DNA of 64,000 nt. Origin: Nematostella vectensis (taxonomy: Eukaryota; Cnidaria; Anthozoa; Actiniaria; Edwardsiidae). Positions 41,601-53,736 of the stretch are shown here, in pieces (position 1 is the first letter of the stretch; every line of letters begins with the position of its first letter). Under the pieces are notes generated by a model that saw only the letters and a list, made by a program, of their open reading frames with translations, was not told the origin of the DNA and did no database searches. The stretch is from NCBI RefSeq assembly GCF_932526225.1, contig NC_064034.1, forward strand, positions 20,088,927 through 20,152,926, in the 5' to 3' direction. The position numbers were made by a program, and so were the translations under genes.

Positions 41601-44245
41601 ATGGTAGTGGCGGAATGGTTAAGGTAGTGGTGGTGGTGGTGGAATGGTTACGGTAGTGATTGAATGGTTAAAGTAGTGATGGTAGTGGTGGAATGGTTAC
41701 GGTAGTGATGGTAGTGGTGGAATGCTTACGGTATTGATGGTAGTGGTGGAATGGTTAAGGTAGTGATGGTAGTGGTAGAATGGTTACGGTAGTTATGGTA
41801 GTGGTGGAATGGTTACGGTAGTGATGGTAGTGGTGGAATTGTTACAGTAGTGATGGTAGTGGTGGAATGGTTACGGTAGTGATGGTAGTGGTGGAATGGT
41901 TACGGTAGTGATGGTAGTGGTAGAATGGTTATGGTAGTTATGGTAGTGGTGGAATGGTTACAGTAGTGATGGTAGTGGTAGAATTGTTACAGTAGTGATG
42001 GTAGTGGTGGAATGGTTACGGTAGTGATGGTAGTGGTGGAATGGTTACGGTAGTGATGGTAGTGGTAGAATGGTTACGATAGTGATGGTAGTGGTAGAAT
42101 GCTTACGGTAGTGATGTTAATGGTGGAATGGTTACGATAGTGATTGTAGTGGTGGAATGGTTACTGTAGTGATGGTAATGGTGGAATGGTTACGATAGTG
42201 ATTGTAGTGGTGGAATGGTTACGATAGTGATTGTAGTGGTGGAATGGTTACGCTAGTGATGGTAGTGGTAGAATTGTTACAGTAGTGATGGTAGTGGTGG
42301 AATGGTTACGGTAGTGATGGTAGTGGTAGAATGCTTACGGTAGTGATGTTAATGGTGGAATGGTTATGGTAGTTATGGTAGTGGTGGAATGGTTACAGTA
42401 GTGATGGTAGTGGTAGAATTGTTACAGTAGTGATGGTAGTGGTGGAATGGTTACGATAGTGATTGTAGTGGTGGAATGGTTACGATAGTGATGGTAGTGG
42501 TAGAATGGTTACGGTAGTGATGGTAGTGGTAGAATGGTTACGGTAGTGATGGTAGTGGTAGAATGGTTACGATAGTGATTGTAGTGGTGGAATGGTTACG
42601 ATAGTGATGGTAGTGGTAGAATGGTTACGGTAGTGATGGTAATGGTGGAATGGTTACGCTAGTGATGGTAGTGATGGAATGGTTACGGAAGTGATGGTAC
42701 TGGTGGAATTGTTACGGTAGTGATGGTTATGGTGGAATGGTTACGATAGTGATGTTAATGGGGGAATGGTTACGGTAGTGATGGTAATGGTGGAATGGTT
42801 ACGGTAGTGATGGTAGTGGTGGAATGGTTACGATAGTGATTGTAGTGGTGGAATGGTTACGGTAGTGATGGTAATGGTGGAATGGTTACGGTAGTGATGG
42901 TAGTGGTGGAATGGTTACGATAGTGATTGTAGTGGTGGAATGGTTACGGTAGTGATGGTAGTGGTGGAATGGTTACGGTAGTGATGGTAGTGGTGGAATG
43001 GTTACGATAGTGATTGTAGTGGTGGAATGGTTACGGTAGTGATGGTAGTGGTGGAATGGTTACGGTAGTCCTGGTAATGGTGGAATGGTTACGGTAGTTA
43101 TGGTAGTGGTGGAATGGTTACGGTAGTGATGGTAGTGGCGGAATGGTTAAGGTAGTGGTGGTGGTGGTGGAATGGTTACGGTAGTGATTGAATGGTTAAA
43201 GTAGTGATGGTAGTGGTGGAATGGTTACGGTAGTTATGGTAGTGGTAGAATGGTTACGGTATTGATGGTAGTGGTGGAATGGTTAAGGTAGTGATGGTAG
43301 TGATGGAATGGTTACGGTAGTGATGGTAGTGGTGGAATGGTTACGGTAGTGATGGTAGTGGTGGAATGACTAAGGTAGTGATGGTTATGGTGGAATGGTT
43401 ACGGTAGTGATGGTAGTGGTAGAATGGTTATGGTAGTTATGGCAGTGGTGGAATGGTTACGGTAGTGATGGTAGTAGTGGAATTGTTACAGTAGTGATGG
43501 TAGTGGTGGAATGGTTACGGTAGTGATGGTAGTGGTGGAATGGTTACGGTAGTGATGGTAGTGGTGGAATGGTTACGGTAGTGATGGTAGTGGTGGAATG
43601 GTTACGGTAGTGATGGTAGTGGTGGAATGGTTACGGTAGTGATGGTAGTGGTGGAATGACTAAGGTAGTGATGGTTATGGTGGAATGGTTACGGTAGTGA
43701 TGGTAGTGGTGGAATGGTTACGGTAGTGATGGTAGTGGTGGAATGGTTACGATAGTGATTGTAGTGGTGGAATGGTTACGGTAGTGATGGTAATGGTGGA
43801 ATGGTTACGGTAGTGATGGTAGTGGTGGAATGGTTACGATAGTGATGGTAGTGGTGGAATGGTTACGATAGTGATGGTAGTGGTAGAATGGTTACGGTAT
43901 TGATGGTAATGGTGGAATGGTTACGGTAGTGATGGTAGTGGTGGAATGGTTACGATAGTGATTGTAGTGGTGGAATGGTTACGGTAGTGATGGTAGTGGT
44001 GGAATGGTTGCGGTAGTGATGGTAGTGGTGGAATGGTTACGGTGATGGTAGTGATGGTAGTGGTGAAATGGTTATATATGGTAGTGATGGCAGTAGTGGA
44101 ATGGTTATATACGGTATTGATGGTAGTGGTGAAATGGTTACGGTAGCATTAGTAGTGGTGGAATAGTTATTGTAGTGGTTTGGTGTGGTGGTTGTAGAAT
44201 TGTTATATATGGTGATGGTACTGGCGGAATGGTTGCGGTATTGTT
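38671..44245 (+). repeat. 29-bp minisatellite, array C
   Basis: About 190 units over 5.6 kb, the longest array in the window. The variant order follows array B, then a stretch of about 1.53 kb is repeated once (markers at 41541 and 43069). The right edge has the same degenerate TATATATGG units as array A. Confidence 0.95.
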
Positions 44246-45358
44246 GTGGTGTGCCCGGGTAAGTTATTTGATGCGTGTTGGAAGGTGAACGAGACTCACC
44301 TGAGTGTCGGCTTCCAAACCATCTTTCGCCGCATTCACCGTTATCATGAGTATCGAAAACTGAAACGATATTTGTACCAGGACGTCATACTTTTAACCCC
44401 CCAGCCTATTTTACGTTCACTCTTACAAATTTCGTAGTAGGAGGAAGATATTACTGAAAATTTTGGCAAGGCAGGATGTAAGAATTAGGGAAGGGTCATT
44501 ATTTAACGGGGGGGGGGGGCTGCTATATTTCAGGGGAGGGTTGTGATTTTTTGAGCGTCGATTTTGGGGAGAGCCTCAAATTTTAAAACAGGTTTTTGGG
44601 GAGGGCGTAATTTTTTAAACAGGTATTCTGGCTCCTAAAAATAGGAAATTTAATTTTGTTCTCGGGAGACCACAGATCCCCTAATGAGATACCCCTTCAG
44701 CTTGCACTTTCATGACTATCGTTTCGCCAGTGTTGTAAACCATTATCCTATAAAGTATGTGTGGCTTCTCACTTTTTTATCTTTTGCAGTTTTGGTTTTA
44801 TTAACTTTTCATCACTGAATCTGCAAATTCAGATTGGTGGTATGAAATGATATGTTAATTAGATTTCATTTGAGAATTTCATGAAGGAGCATGCCCCCAG
44901 ACCCTCTACACAATAGATTTTACACCCCTGGAAAATGTGTTTAGAAACATCACTTCTCCTGGCTTGGTGGTGTTTAAGGCCAGCTCCGCCGTCCCTTCAT
45001 GGGCATGCCTAAATCAGCCCCCCACCTCCACACACACACACACAACAATTTGGCATGTGAGGGGAGGGAACGTTGGGGCGGGTGAAACAGAGATACTCAA
45101 AGTGCCTAATCCCCTTTTGTTTGTTTGCACTGCACAGATTTTAACTATGTTATCTAGATTTGTGGGCAACTTCTTTAAAAAAAAATAATTGTTTGTGTAT
45201 TACATGTGTGGGTGTTTATTACATTTGTGGACTCTGCACTTATACGGTTTCTGGTGCTCAAATAAACAAACCAATATGCTTTTTTTTGTTCTGGGGGTAG
45301 GCCTGTGCTTATTTAGTTGAAATTTTTGAACTAGAAGAAAATTCAACTTAGCAGCCAG
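44246..45358. other. Conserved duplicated segment between the two minisatellites
   Basis: Copy of 2053-3160. No gene recognised. Confidence 0.7.
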
Positions 45359-48300
45359 CTAATGTGGCCTACCTTATAACGAATGTGGCGATTATTACAA
45401 ATGTGGCCTCCTTATAACAAATGTGGCCTACCTTATAAGAAATGTGGCCTACCTTATAACAAATGTGGCCTACCTTATAACGAATGTGGCAGGTTATTAC
45501 AAATGTGGCCTACCTTATAACGAATGTGGCAGGTTATTACAAATGTGGCCTACCATATAACGAATGTGGCAGGTTATTACAAATTTGGCCTACCTTATAA
45601 CGAATGTGGCCTACCTTATCACAAATGTGGCCTACCTTATAACAAATGTGGCAGGTTATTACAAATGTGGCCTACCTTATTACGAATGTGGCCTACCTTA
45701 TAACAAATGTTGCCTACCTTATAACAAATGTGGCAGGTTATTACAAATGTGGCCTACTTTATAACAAATGTGGCCTACCTTATAACAAATGTGGCCTACC
45801 TTATAACAAATGTGGCCTACCTTATAACAAATGTGGCCTACTTTATAACAAATGTGGCCTACCTTATAACAAATGTGGCCTACCTTATAACAAATGTGGC
45901 CTACCTTATAACGAATATGGCCTACCTTATAACAAATGTGGCCTCTTTATAACGAATGTGGCCTACCTTATAACAAATGTGGCCTACATTATTACGAATG
46001 TGGCCTACCTTATAACAAATGTGGCCTACCTTATAACAAATATGGCCTACCTTATAACAAATGTGGCAGGTTATTACAAATGTGGCCTCTTTATAACAAA
46101 TGTGGCCTACCTTATACCAAATGTGGCCTACCTTATAACAAATGTGGCCTACCTTATAACAAATGTGGCCTACCTTATAACAAATGTGGCCTACCTTATA
46201 ACAAATGTGGCCTACCTTATAACAAATGTGGCAGGTTATTACAAATGTGGCCTACCTTATTACGAATGTGGCCTACCTTATAACAAATGTGGTCTACCTT
46301 ATAACAAATGTGGCCTACCTTATAACAAATGTTGCCTATCTTATACCAAATGTGGCCTACCTTATAACAAATGTGGCCTACCTTATAACAAATGTGGCCT
46401 ACCTTATAACAAATGTGGCCTACCTTAAAACAAATGTGGCAAGTTATTACAAATGTGGCCTACCTTATTACGAATGTGGCCTACCTTATACCAAATGTGG
46501 CCTACCTTATAACAAATGTGGCCTACCTTATAACAAATGTGTCAGGTTATTACAAATGTGGCCTACCTTATAACAAATGTGGCCTACCTTATACCAAATG
46601 TGGCCTACCTTATATCAAATGTGGCCTACCTTATGACAAATGTCGCAGGTTATTACAAATGTGGCCTACCTTATAACAAATGTGGCCTACCTTATAACAA
46701 ATGTGGCCTACCTTATAACGAATGTGGCAGGTTATTACAAATGTGGCCTACCTTATAACAAATGTGGCAGGTTATTACAAATGTGGCCTACCTTATTACG
46801 AATGTGGCCTACCTTATAACAAATGTGGCCTACCTTATAACAAATGTGGCAGGTTATTACAAATGTGGCCTACCTTATAACAAATGTGGCAGGTTATTAC
46901 AAATGTGGCCTACCTTATAACAAATGTGGCCTACCTTATTACGAATGTGGCCTACCTTATAACAAATGTGGCCTACCTTATTACGAATGTGGTCTACCTT
47001 ATACCAAATGTGGCCTACCTTATAACGAATGTGGCCTACCTTATAACAAATGTGGCAGGTTATTACAAATGTGGCCTACCTTATTACGAATGTGGCCTAC
47101 CTTATACCAAATGTGGCCTACCTTATAACAAATGTGGCAAACCTTATAACAAATGTGGCCTACCTTATAACGAATGTGGCCTACCTTATTACGAATGTGG
47201 CCTACCTTATAACAAATGTGGCCTACCTTATTACGAATGTGGCCTACCTTACAACAAATGTGGCCTACCTTATAACAAATGTGGCCTACCTTATAACAAA
47301 TGTGGCAGGTTATTACAAATGTGGCCTACTTTATTACGAAATTGGCCTACCTTAAAACAAATGTGGCCTACCTTATAACAAATGTGGCCTACCTTATAAC
47401 AAATGTGGCAGGTTATTACAAATGTGGCCTACCTTATTACGAATGTGGCCTACCTTATACAAAATGTGGCCTACCTTATTACGAATGTGGCCTACCTTAT
47501 AACAAATGTGGCAGGTTATTACAAATGTGGCCTACCTTATTACGAATGTGGCATACCTTATACCAAATGTGGCCTACCTTATTACGAATGTGGCCTACCT
47601 TATAACAAATGTGGCAGGTTATTACAAATGTGGCCTACCTTATTACGAATGTGGCCTACCTTATAACAAATGTGGCCTACCTTATAACAAATGTGGCAGG
47701 TTATTACAAATGTGGCCTACCTTATACCAAATGTGGCCTACCTTATAACAAATGTGGCCTACCTTATAACAAATGTGGCCTACCTTATAACGAATGTGGC
47801 CTACCTTATTACGAATGTGGCCTACCTTATAACAAATGTGGCCTACCTTATTACGAATGTGGCCTACCTTACAACAAATGTGGCCTACCTTATAACAAAT
47901 GTGGCCTACCTTATAACAAATGTGGCAGGTTATTACAAATGTGGCCTACTTTATTACGAAATTGGCCTACCTTAAAACAAATGTGGCCTACCTTATAACA
48001 AATGTGGCCTACCTTATAACAAATGTGGCAGGTTATTACAAATGTGGCCTACCTTATTACGAATGTGGCCTACCTTATACCAAATGTGGCCTACCTTATT
48101 ACGAATGTGGCCTACCTTATAACAAATGTGGCAGGTTATTACAAATGTGGCCTACCTTATTACGAATGTGGCCTACCTTATACCAAATGTGGCCTACCTT
48201 ATAACAAATGCGGCCTACCTTATAACAAATGTGGCCTACCTTATTACGAATGTGGACTACCTTATTACGAATGTGGCCTACCTTATAACAAATGTGGCCT

Positions 48301-49265
48301 ACCTTATTACGAATGTGGCCTACCTTATAACAAATGTGGCCTACCTTATAACAAATATGGCCTACCTTATAACAAATGTGGCAGGTTATTACAAATGTGG
48401 CCTACCTTATTACGAATGTGGCCTACCTTATAACAAATGTGGCCTACCTTATAACAAATATGGCCTACCTTATAACAAATGTGGCCTACTTTATAACAAA
48501 TGTGGCAGGTTATTACAAATGTGGCCTACCTTATAACAAATGTGGCCTCTTTATAACAAATGTGGCCTACCTTATAACAAATGTGGCCTCTTTATAACAA
48601 ATGTGGCCTACCTTATAACAAATGTGGCCTCTTTATAACAAATGTGGCCTATCTTATAACAAATGTGGCCGACCTTATAACAAATGTGGCCTACCTTATA
48701 ACAAATGTGTCCTCTTTATAACAAATGTGGCCTACCTTATAACAAATGTGGCCTACCTTATAACAAATGTGGCAGGTTATTACAAATGTGGCCTACCTTA
48801 TAACAAATGTGGCAGGTTATTACAAATGTGGCCTACCTTATAACAAATGTTGCCTACCTTATTACGAATGTGGCCTACCTCATAACAAATGTGGCCTACC
48901 TTATTACGAATGTGGTCTACCTTATACCAAATGTGGCCTACCTTATAACGAATGTGGCCTACCTTATAACAAATGTGGCAGGTTATTACAAATGTGGCCT
49001 ACCTTATTACGAATGTGGCCTACCTTATAACAAATGTGGCCTACCTTATAACAAATGTGGATTACCTTATAACAAATGTGGCCTACCTTATAACGAATGT
49101 GGCCTACCTTATTACGAATGTGGCCTCTTTATAACAAATGTGGCCTACCTTATAACAAATGTGGCCTCTTTATAACGAATGTGGCCTACCTTATAACAAA
49201 TGTGGCCTCTTTATAACGAATGTGGCCTACCTTATAACAAATGTGGCCTCTTTATAACGAATGTT
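45359..49265 (+). repeat. 21-bp minisatellite, array C
   Basis: About 185 units. Interspersed GCAGGTTATTAC variant units (19-20 bp) divide it into blocks; several blocks recur at 103-bp spacing (four 21-bp units plus one 19-bp unit), and a 620-bp block is repeated (47300 and 47920). Other variants are TTACGAATG, TACCAAATG and CTCTTTATAAC. Open in several frames, but not coding. Confidence 0.95.
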
Positions 49266-49737
49266 GTCGCAGCAACCCTTTTTTTTCAAGATATTGGATA
49301 TTACTACGGCCAGGTACATATTACCTTTCATAATTTATAATAGATTTGGCATATATTATTGATCTGTTTTTCCAACAAATGACATCCATTTGTATAGATA
49401 GCAAAAGCGAGTTAATAAAATATGTTATATTGAGGTATTTTGGTCAACATTTGGAAAAAAAGGCATGAAAGCCCGGGTTTAGTCATTTGCGACGTAGATC
49501 GAGATGTCAATCAAATTACATGAGAAAATATGTGGGTGCACTATACTAGTCCCCCTCATCTTTATATCTAAACCTGATATTAATCAGCTAATTAATCATT
49601 CAATTTCATTCCTGCGTTGTTTTAGATTTTCGGCCAAAAAAGACAATGATACCCTCGATTCAATCCCCTTTTGCGCAGCCAAGAAAATGAGTATTGGATT
49701 TCTGAGCTCTCTAGAAAAAAATAGATTTCACATTTCA
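49266..49737. other. Duplicated unique segment
   Basis: Copy of 8822-9300; no gene recognised. Confidence 0.5.
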
Positions 49738-50359
49738 CAGGCAGCCCAAGGCTACTTTCAGTGGTTTATAAAGGAATGTATGGGGGAATTTATATGTTAG
49801 CGAAAAAAATACTTTATCGTGAAAAATAAAACTTTAGACCATGTAATATTGTGTTTGAGTCTTCCGTTATTTAAATTTTGCCGATAGAATTTCAGTCGAG
49901 CGAGTTTGAAGCCCGCCAGGAATTGTGTATCTTACTAGGTTGGGGACTTCATCGGCTAACGGCTGTATCACCCATAAATTTTATAACAACCATAAATGTA
50001 AAAACAGTCACCCATAAATGTAATTAACAGTCAACCATAAATGTTAGAACACGTCGCCCATAAATTTTATAAACCTTATTAACCATAAATGTAATAACAT
50101 ATCGCCCATAAATGTTATAACTTATAATTTTGACTCATAGAAACAACATTAGACAACCAAACTTGGCAGACGTCATGTAGGTGTCAAGGGGGGTGCAACG
50201 ATTCGTCAATTTAGTATGACGTCATCGATGACGACACTAAAAACGGCAATCTTCATATCTCATCATAGAAACATCATAAGGCGGTCTATTTTTTCGCTAG
50301 CTAATTTACCCCATACATTCCTAGTTTATAAACCACTGACAGTAGCCTTGGGCTGCCTG
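49738..50359. mobile_element. TIR element 2, block C copy
   Basis: 622 bp, from CAGGCAGCCCAAGG to CCTTGGGCTGCCTG. The left terminus is about 200 bp, the right only 74 bp. It includes the CCATAAATGT repeats and one TGACGTCA module. This is the paralogue of 9301-14814 without the gypsy element. Confidence 0.85.
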
Positions 50360-50385
50360 TGGTCTTATCCCTTCGTATATTTTAG

Positions 50386-50615
50386 ACCAGAAGTGTTTAT
50401 TTAAATTTTCATTTTTCTCCCAAATTTTTTCAAATTTTAAAATTTTCATAATATACTAGTTCTCACTTAACTTTGCTTATACAATTATATTTAATATTTA
50501 TGTAAATAAGTAAGTGACTGATCCGTCTCGATTAGCTCGTCTATTTGCGGATCAGTCACACCTAAAACAAATAACAATTTGATACAATAAAAAAGTCTAA
50601 GTCTAAAAGTCTAAG
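50386..50615 (+). mobile_element. Short retroelement-like insertion with AAGTCT-type tail
   Basis: Absent from block A, where TATATTTTAG joins directly to TTACCATACACTG. Ends in AAAAAAGTCTAAGTCT repeats, like the 3' tail of a non-LTR element. It contains a perfect 12-bp inverted pair (GTGACTGATCCG with CGGATCAGTCAC, 50513-50558). Confidence 0.6.
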
Positions 50616-50644
50616 TTACCATACACTGATTCTCAGATTCTTAC

Positions 50645-53377
50645 CGCTATGTTCTTTCGGATATATCTTGTAGCCAACAGTAATATCATTGCACGGATTG
50701 GACTCCCACTTGTACGGGTAGACAAACGAAACTATGATGCGGGGACAGCTGGAAATGGTAATCAAATGTGATGTTTATTAAAGAATTTCTCATTCCTTCG
50801 ATAATCTGATTAAATGCCACTCATGCCTTCATGGATTTTGTTCGAATCTTGAAACTTACTCAAGCTGGTCTCCCTTGCATGAAGAGTCAAAGCTTTGAGC
50901 TCCACTGGGAATCTGAAAGCAGCAATAGGGCGAGATTTAGATCTGCAAAGATGTTTTTCTTATGCTAGTAATCCTATGACGTCTTAAGAATGTCTAAATG
51001 ATTAAATCAAGTGTGTTTTTTCTTTCTTTCCTTCTTTCTTTTTTAGAGCAAGTTACCAAAATTCTGACCGCTTTGTTTCATTTTTAGAATTTATGTGTTT
51101 ACATGACTTGGGAGGAACTATTTCCGGCCCTCTGTCCTTGAGGAACTAATTAAGCTAGATGATTTTCAAACTACATTTGTAACAAAAGAATATATTACCA
51201 TAATGACTTTCACCTTGGTATTTATCCTCAAAACTGACGCAAAACAAGTAAAGTTAAAGGTGTTCTCCAATTTTGCCAGTGTAGACGTTAACAAAAAATT
51301 AAATAATTAATATTCCTGTAAATGGTTAACTATTTGGCATTTTTATGATAATATTTAGCACGCAAAACGGTATCCGGTAATCGCTGATGCGAGCTAAACT
51401 ACATACAAACATTCTAGTTGCCTTCTGTGGGAATTTGTTGGTTAAAGTAGATATCCCTACACTCCATTAACAGTACTAGTATTGTCATAACATTCCGCAA
51501 ATGCCATTTTGATCGTCATAGCGCGCAATGAAATGCGTATGCGCAACAGAATGTTCCCTCAATCTAGTCCCAGAGCCCACGTATATTTGTGCCAGCGGCA
51601 AGGTACAGCGGCTTGTACCTTGCGACTGGCACAAAGGTACGTGAGCCCTGGGAGCGAGATTGGTCCCTTGTTCTCCCTTTTGGAAATTACCCAGAAGACC
51701 CTGGGGACGAGGTTGCTCCCTTTCCCTATTACACCGTCGATGCAGTCAACCACGGCCAACCACAGGAATCCTGAAGAGAGTGCAAGAAACTAAGCTAGTA
51801 CCACAGGAATCCTGATGAGACCGCAAGAGACTAAGCTGGTACCACAGGAATCCTGAAGAGAGCGCAAGAGACTAAGCTGGTAACACAGGAATCCTAAAGA
51901 GAGCGCAAGAGACTAGGCTGGTAACACAGGAATCCTGAAGAGAGCGCAAGAGACTAAGCTGGTACCACAGGAATCCTGAAGAGAGCGCAAGGGACTATGG
52001 TGTCGAGGTGTCGAGTGTTTCTTCAGGAACAAATCATACTAGAGGTAAAGGCCGCGTTGTGTGACACCAATTTATAACAAAGATGTGCACATTAATACAC
52101 GAAACTTATGAGAATCCCCCCCTTCCCCTTCCGTCGCGAGCCCACGGTAATATCATTATTATTATTCCCCTCCAACCTTGTAGAAGACAGTGTCATTCTT
52201 GTTGACAGCATCAATAGACAATGAGTTTAAGGGTACTTCTACTTGGAAAACACCTACAAAATGAACGCATTTAAATCCATGATGTTTTATTTGCCAATAA
52301 ACAAACGACTTATTGACCGCGGTGCTGTACGGGAACTTATATGGACCCGAGTATTATTTAATCGTTCTATGGCACAAGTGCGAATCTCATCAGGCCATGA
52401 GAAATTTGAGGCTCCATAAGATGCATGACCCAAATGAACGATATTCATAATACAGCGTTGATCGCACAGTGTTGCCTTGCTTTTGAGCGGGCCGTACGAG
52501 GATGCATCTCAGTTTGTAAATAATCCAGTAAATCTTCAGTTCTGCCTACCTTCGTTCCCTGCGATCTCGTGGATGTCTTCATCAGAGAGCTTCCTGCCCG
52601 GGATGTCAGTCTCGGTGAAGGTCACGCAGGTGACGGAGTCTGCGCAGTTGTTCTCAGCTTTCTGAAGATGATCGTTGTTCTTGGCGTTGATAGTCACAAC
52701 CAGCGTCCACCCGCCGCCTTAAAAGAAGAAAGATAATAATTGTTTTTGTCTTCATTTTAGCGTCCTTCTTCAAATTAGTGTATTCACGGATAATAAAAAC
52801 TGATTTGAAACTCATCAAAACCGCAAGCTAAGCAGGCTGAGTATTTTTCTTGAAGATTCGAACCACCGGGATTTAACTGCTATTTTTTGATGAAAAAGAA
52901 TAATATTCTAAAATAGAATTATATTTTGCTTGCACCATTTGCTCACCAAATCTTTCCATGTCACAGTATACTCTCATCTTCTTCCGTTTGTTCTTTGTCT
53001 TGATCCAGTAATACCTAGTCTTCAGGTCTGGATAACGTTTCAGCCAATGAGCGCAAGATTCTTCGAAGATCGGCTCTTCATGGAAGTCGTTAGTGGCGTA
53101 AAGGGACCTGTGATCCCGGGTAACGTGCTCCGGGAAGTCCTCCTTGCTTGCATTGTTCAGCTCACACATGTGGGTCGCCCGGTCGAAGTTGATGCTTTTG
53201 CAGTCGGCATGGTCAAGGCAACCGGAAGTGCAACCTTCTACACCAATCCCTGGCCGCTCTTCCATCACGTGACCTTTCAGGTAAGTCCCATATTCTGTCT
53301 GCATCCCTGGCCCGCATTGCTTCGCGCATGCTCCGTGGAGCAAAAGACAGGTGTTTAGGAAACAGCAAATAAGGCGC
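50645..53377 (-). CDS. PAN/apple plus fibrinogen-related secreted protein, copy C (partial, 5 exons)
   Basis: Paralogue of the gene at 14870-21912 with the same five exons and phases: 52947-53377, 52550-52717, 52177-52253, 50860-50912, 50645-50748. Exon lengths (431, 168, 77, 53, 104) equal those of copy A. Exon 1: signal-like FLNTCLLLHGACA, PAN/apple domain cysteines (CGPGMQTEYGTY, CTSGCLDHADCKS, MCELNNASKEDF), then YYWIKTKN and YCDMERFG. The join to exon 2 gives GGGWTLVVTINATNNDH. Exon 5 ends KIYPKEHS before GTAAGA. Intron 1 is about 230 bp, with an intact GCTTGC site where copy A has the Polinton. The first (Met) and terminal exons were not found, so the copy may be a gene fragment or may use distant exons. 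Confidence 0.8.
50928..51760. other. Block C-specific intron sequence
   Basis: Diverges completely from the matching intron in A. It holds the palindrome at 51569-51663; otherwise AT-rich with no gene. Confidence 0.5.
51569..51663. mobile_element. Palindromic MITE
   Basis: Arms of about 45 bp: CCCACGTATATTTGTGCCAG at the left pairs with CTGGCACAAAGGTACGTGAG at the right; the loop is GCGGC-like between two GGTACA/TGTACC copies. No coding. Confidence 0.7.
51765..52000 (+). repeat. 42-bp intronic tandem repeat, six units
   Basis: Same unit as 15290-15375 (AATCCTGAAGAGAGCGCAAG), expanded threefold in this copy of the gene. Confidence 0.9.
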
Positions 53378-53547
53378 CTTAAAGAAAATTGAGATAAAAG
53401 TGAAAAGGATAAAAAATCACGGTTCTCACAATCTACTGTATATTGTAAAAAATTGCACCCAAAAGAGCGTTTTTTTTTAAACCTAATAACTTAGAATAAT
53501 TATCTGTTATTTGGTCCTGTGCAGTGATTGTCTTATACTTATATGGG

Positions 53548-53736
53548 TGGGTGGATGGATGGATGAAAGGATGAATGGATGGATGGATGGATGGATGGAT
53601 GGATGGATGGATGGATGGATGGATGGATGGATGGATGGATGGATGGATGGATGGATGGATGGATGGATGGATGGATGGATGGATGGATGGATGGATGGAT
53701 GGATGGATGGATGGATGGATGGATGGATGGATGGAT
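53548..53736 (+). repeat. GGAT microsatellite
   Basis: About 40 perfect GGAT units from 53577 with a degenerate left edge. Open on both strands, giving WMDG or SIHP artefacts. It abuts the 3' end of the LINE fragment. Confidence 0.98.

Noticed and set aside
45564-49175. Many overlapping open frames in array C
   Set aside because: Same artefact; frames switch wherever a 19- or 20-bp variant unit occurs.
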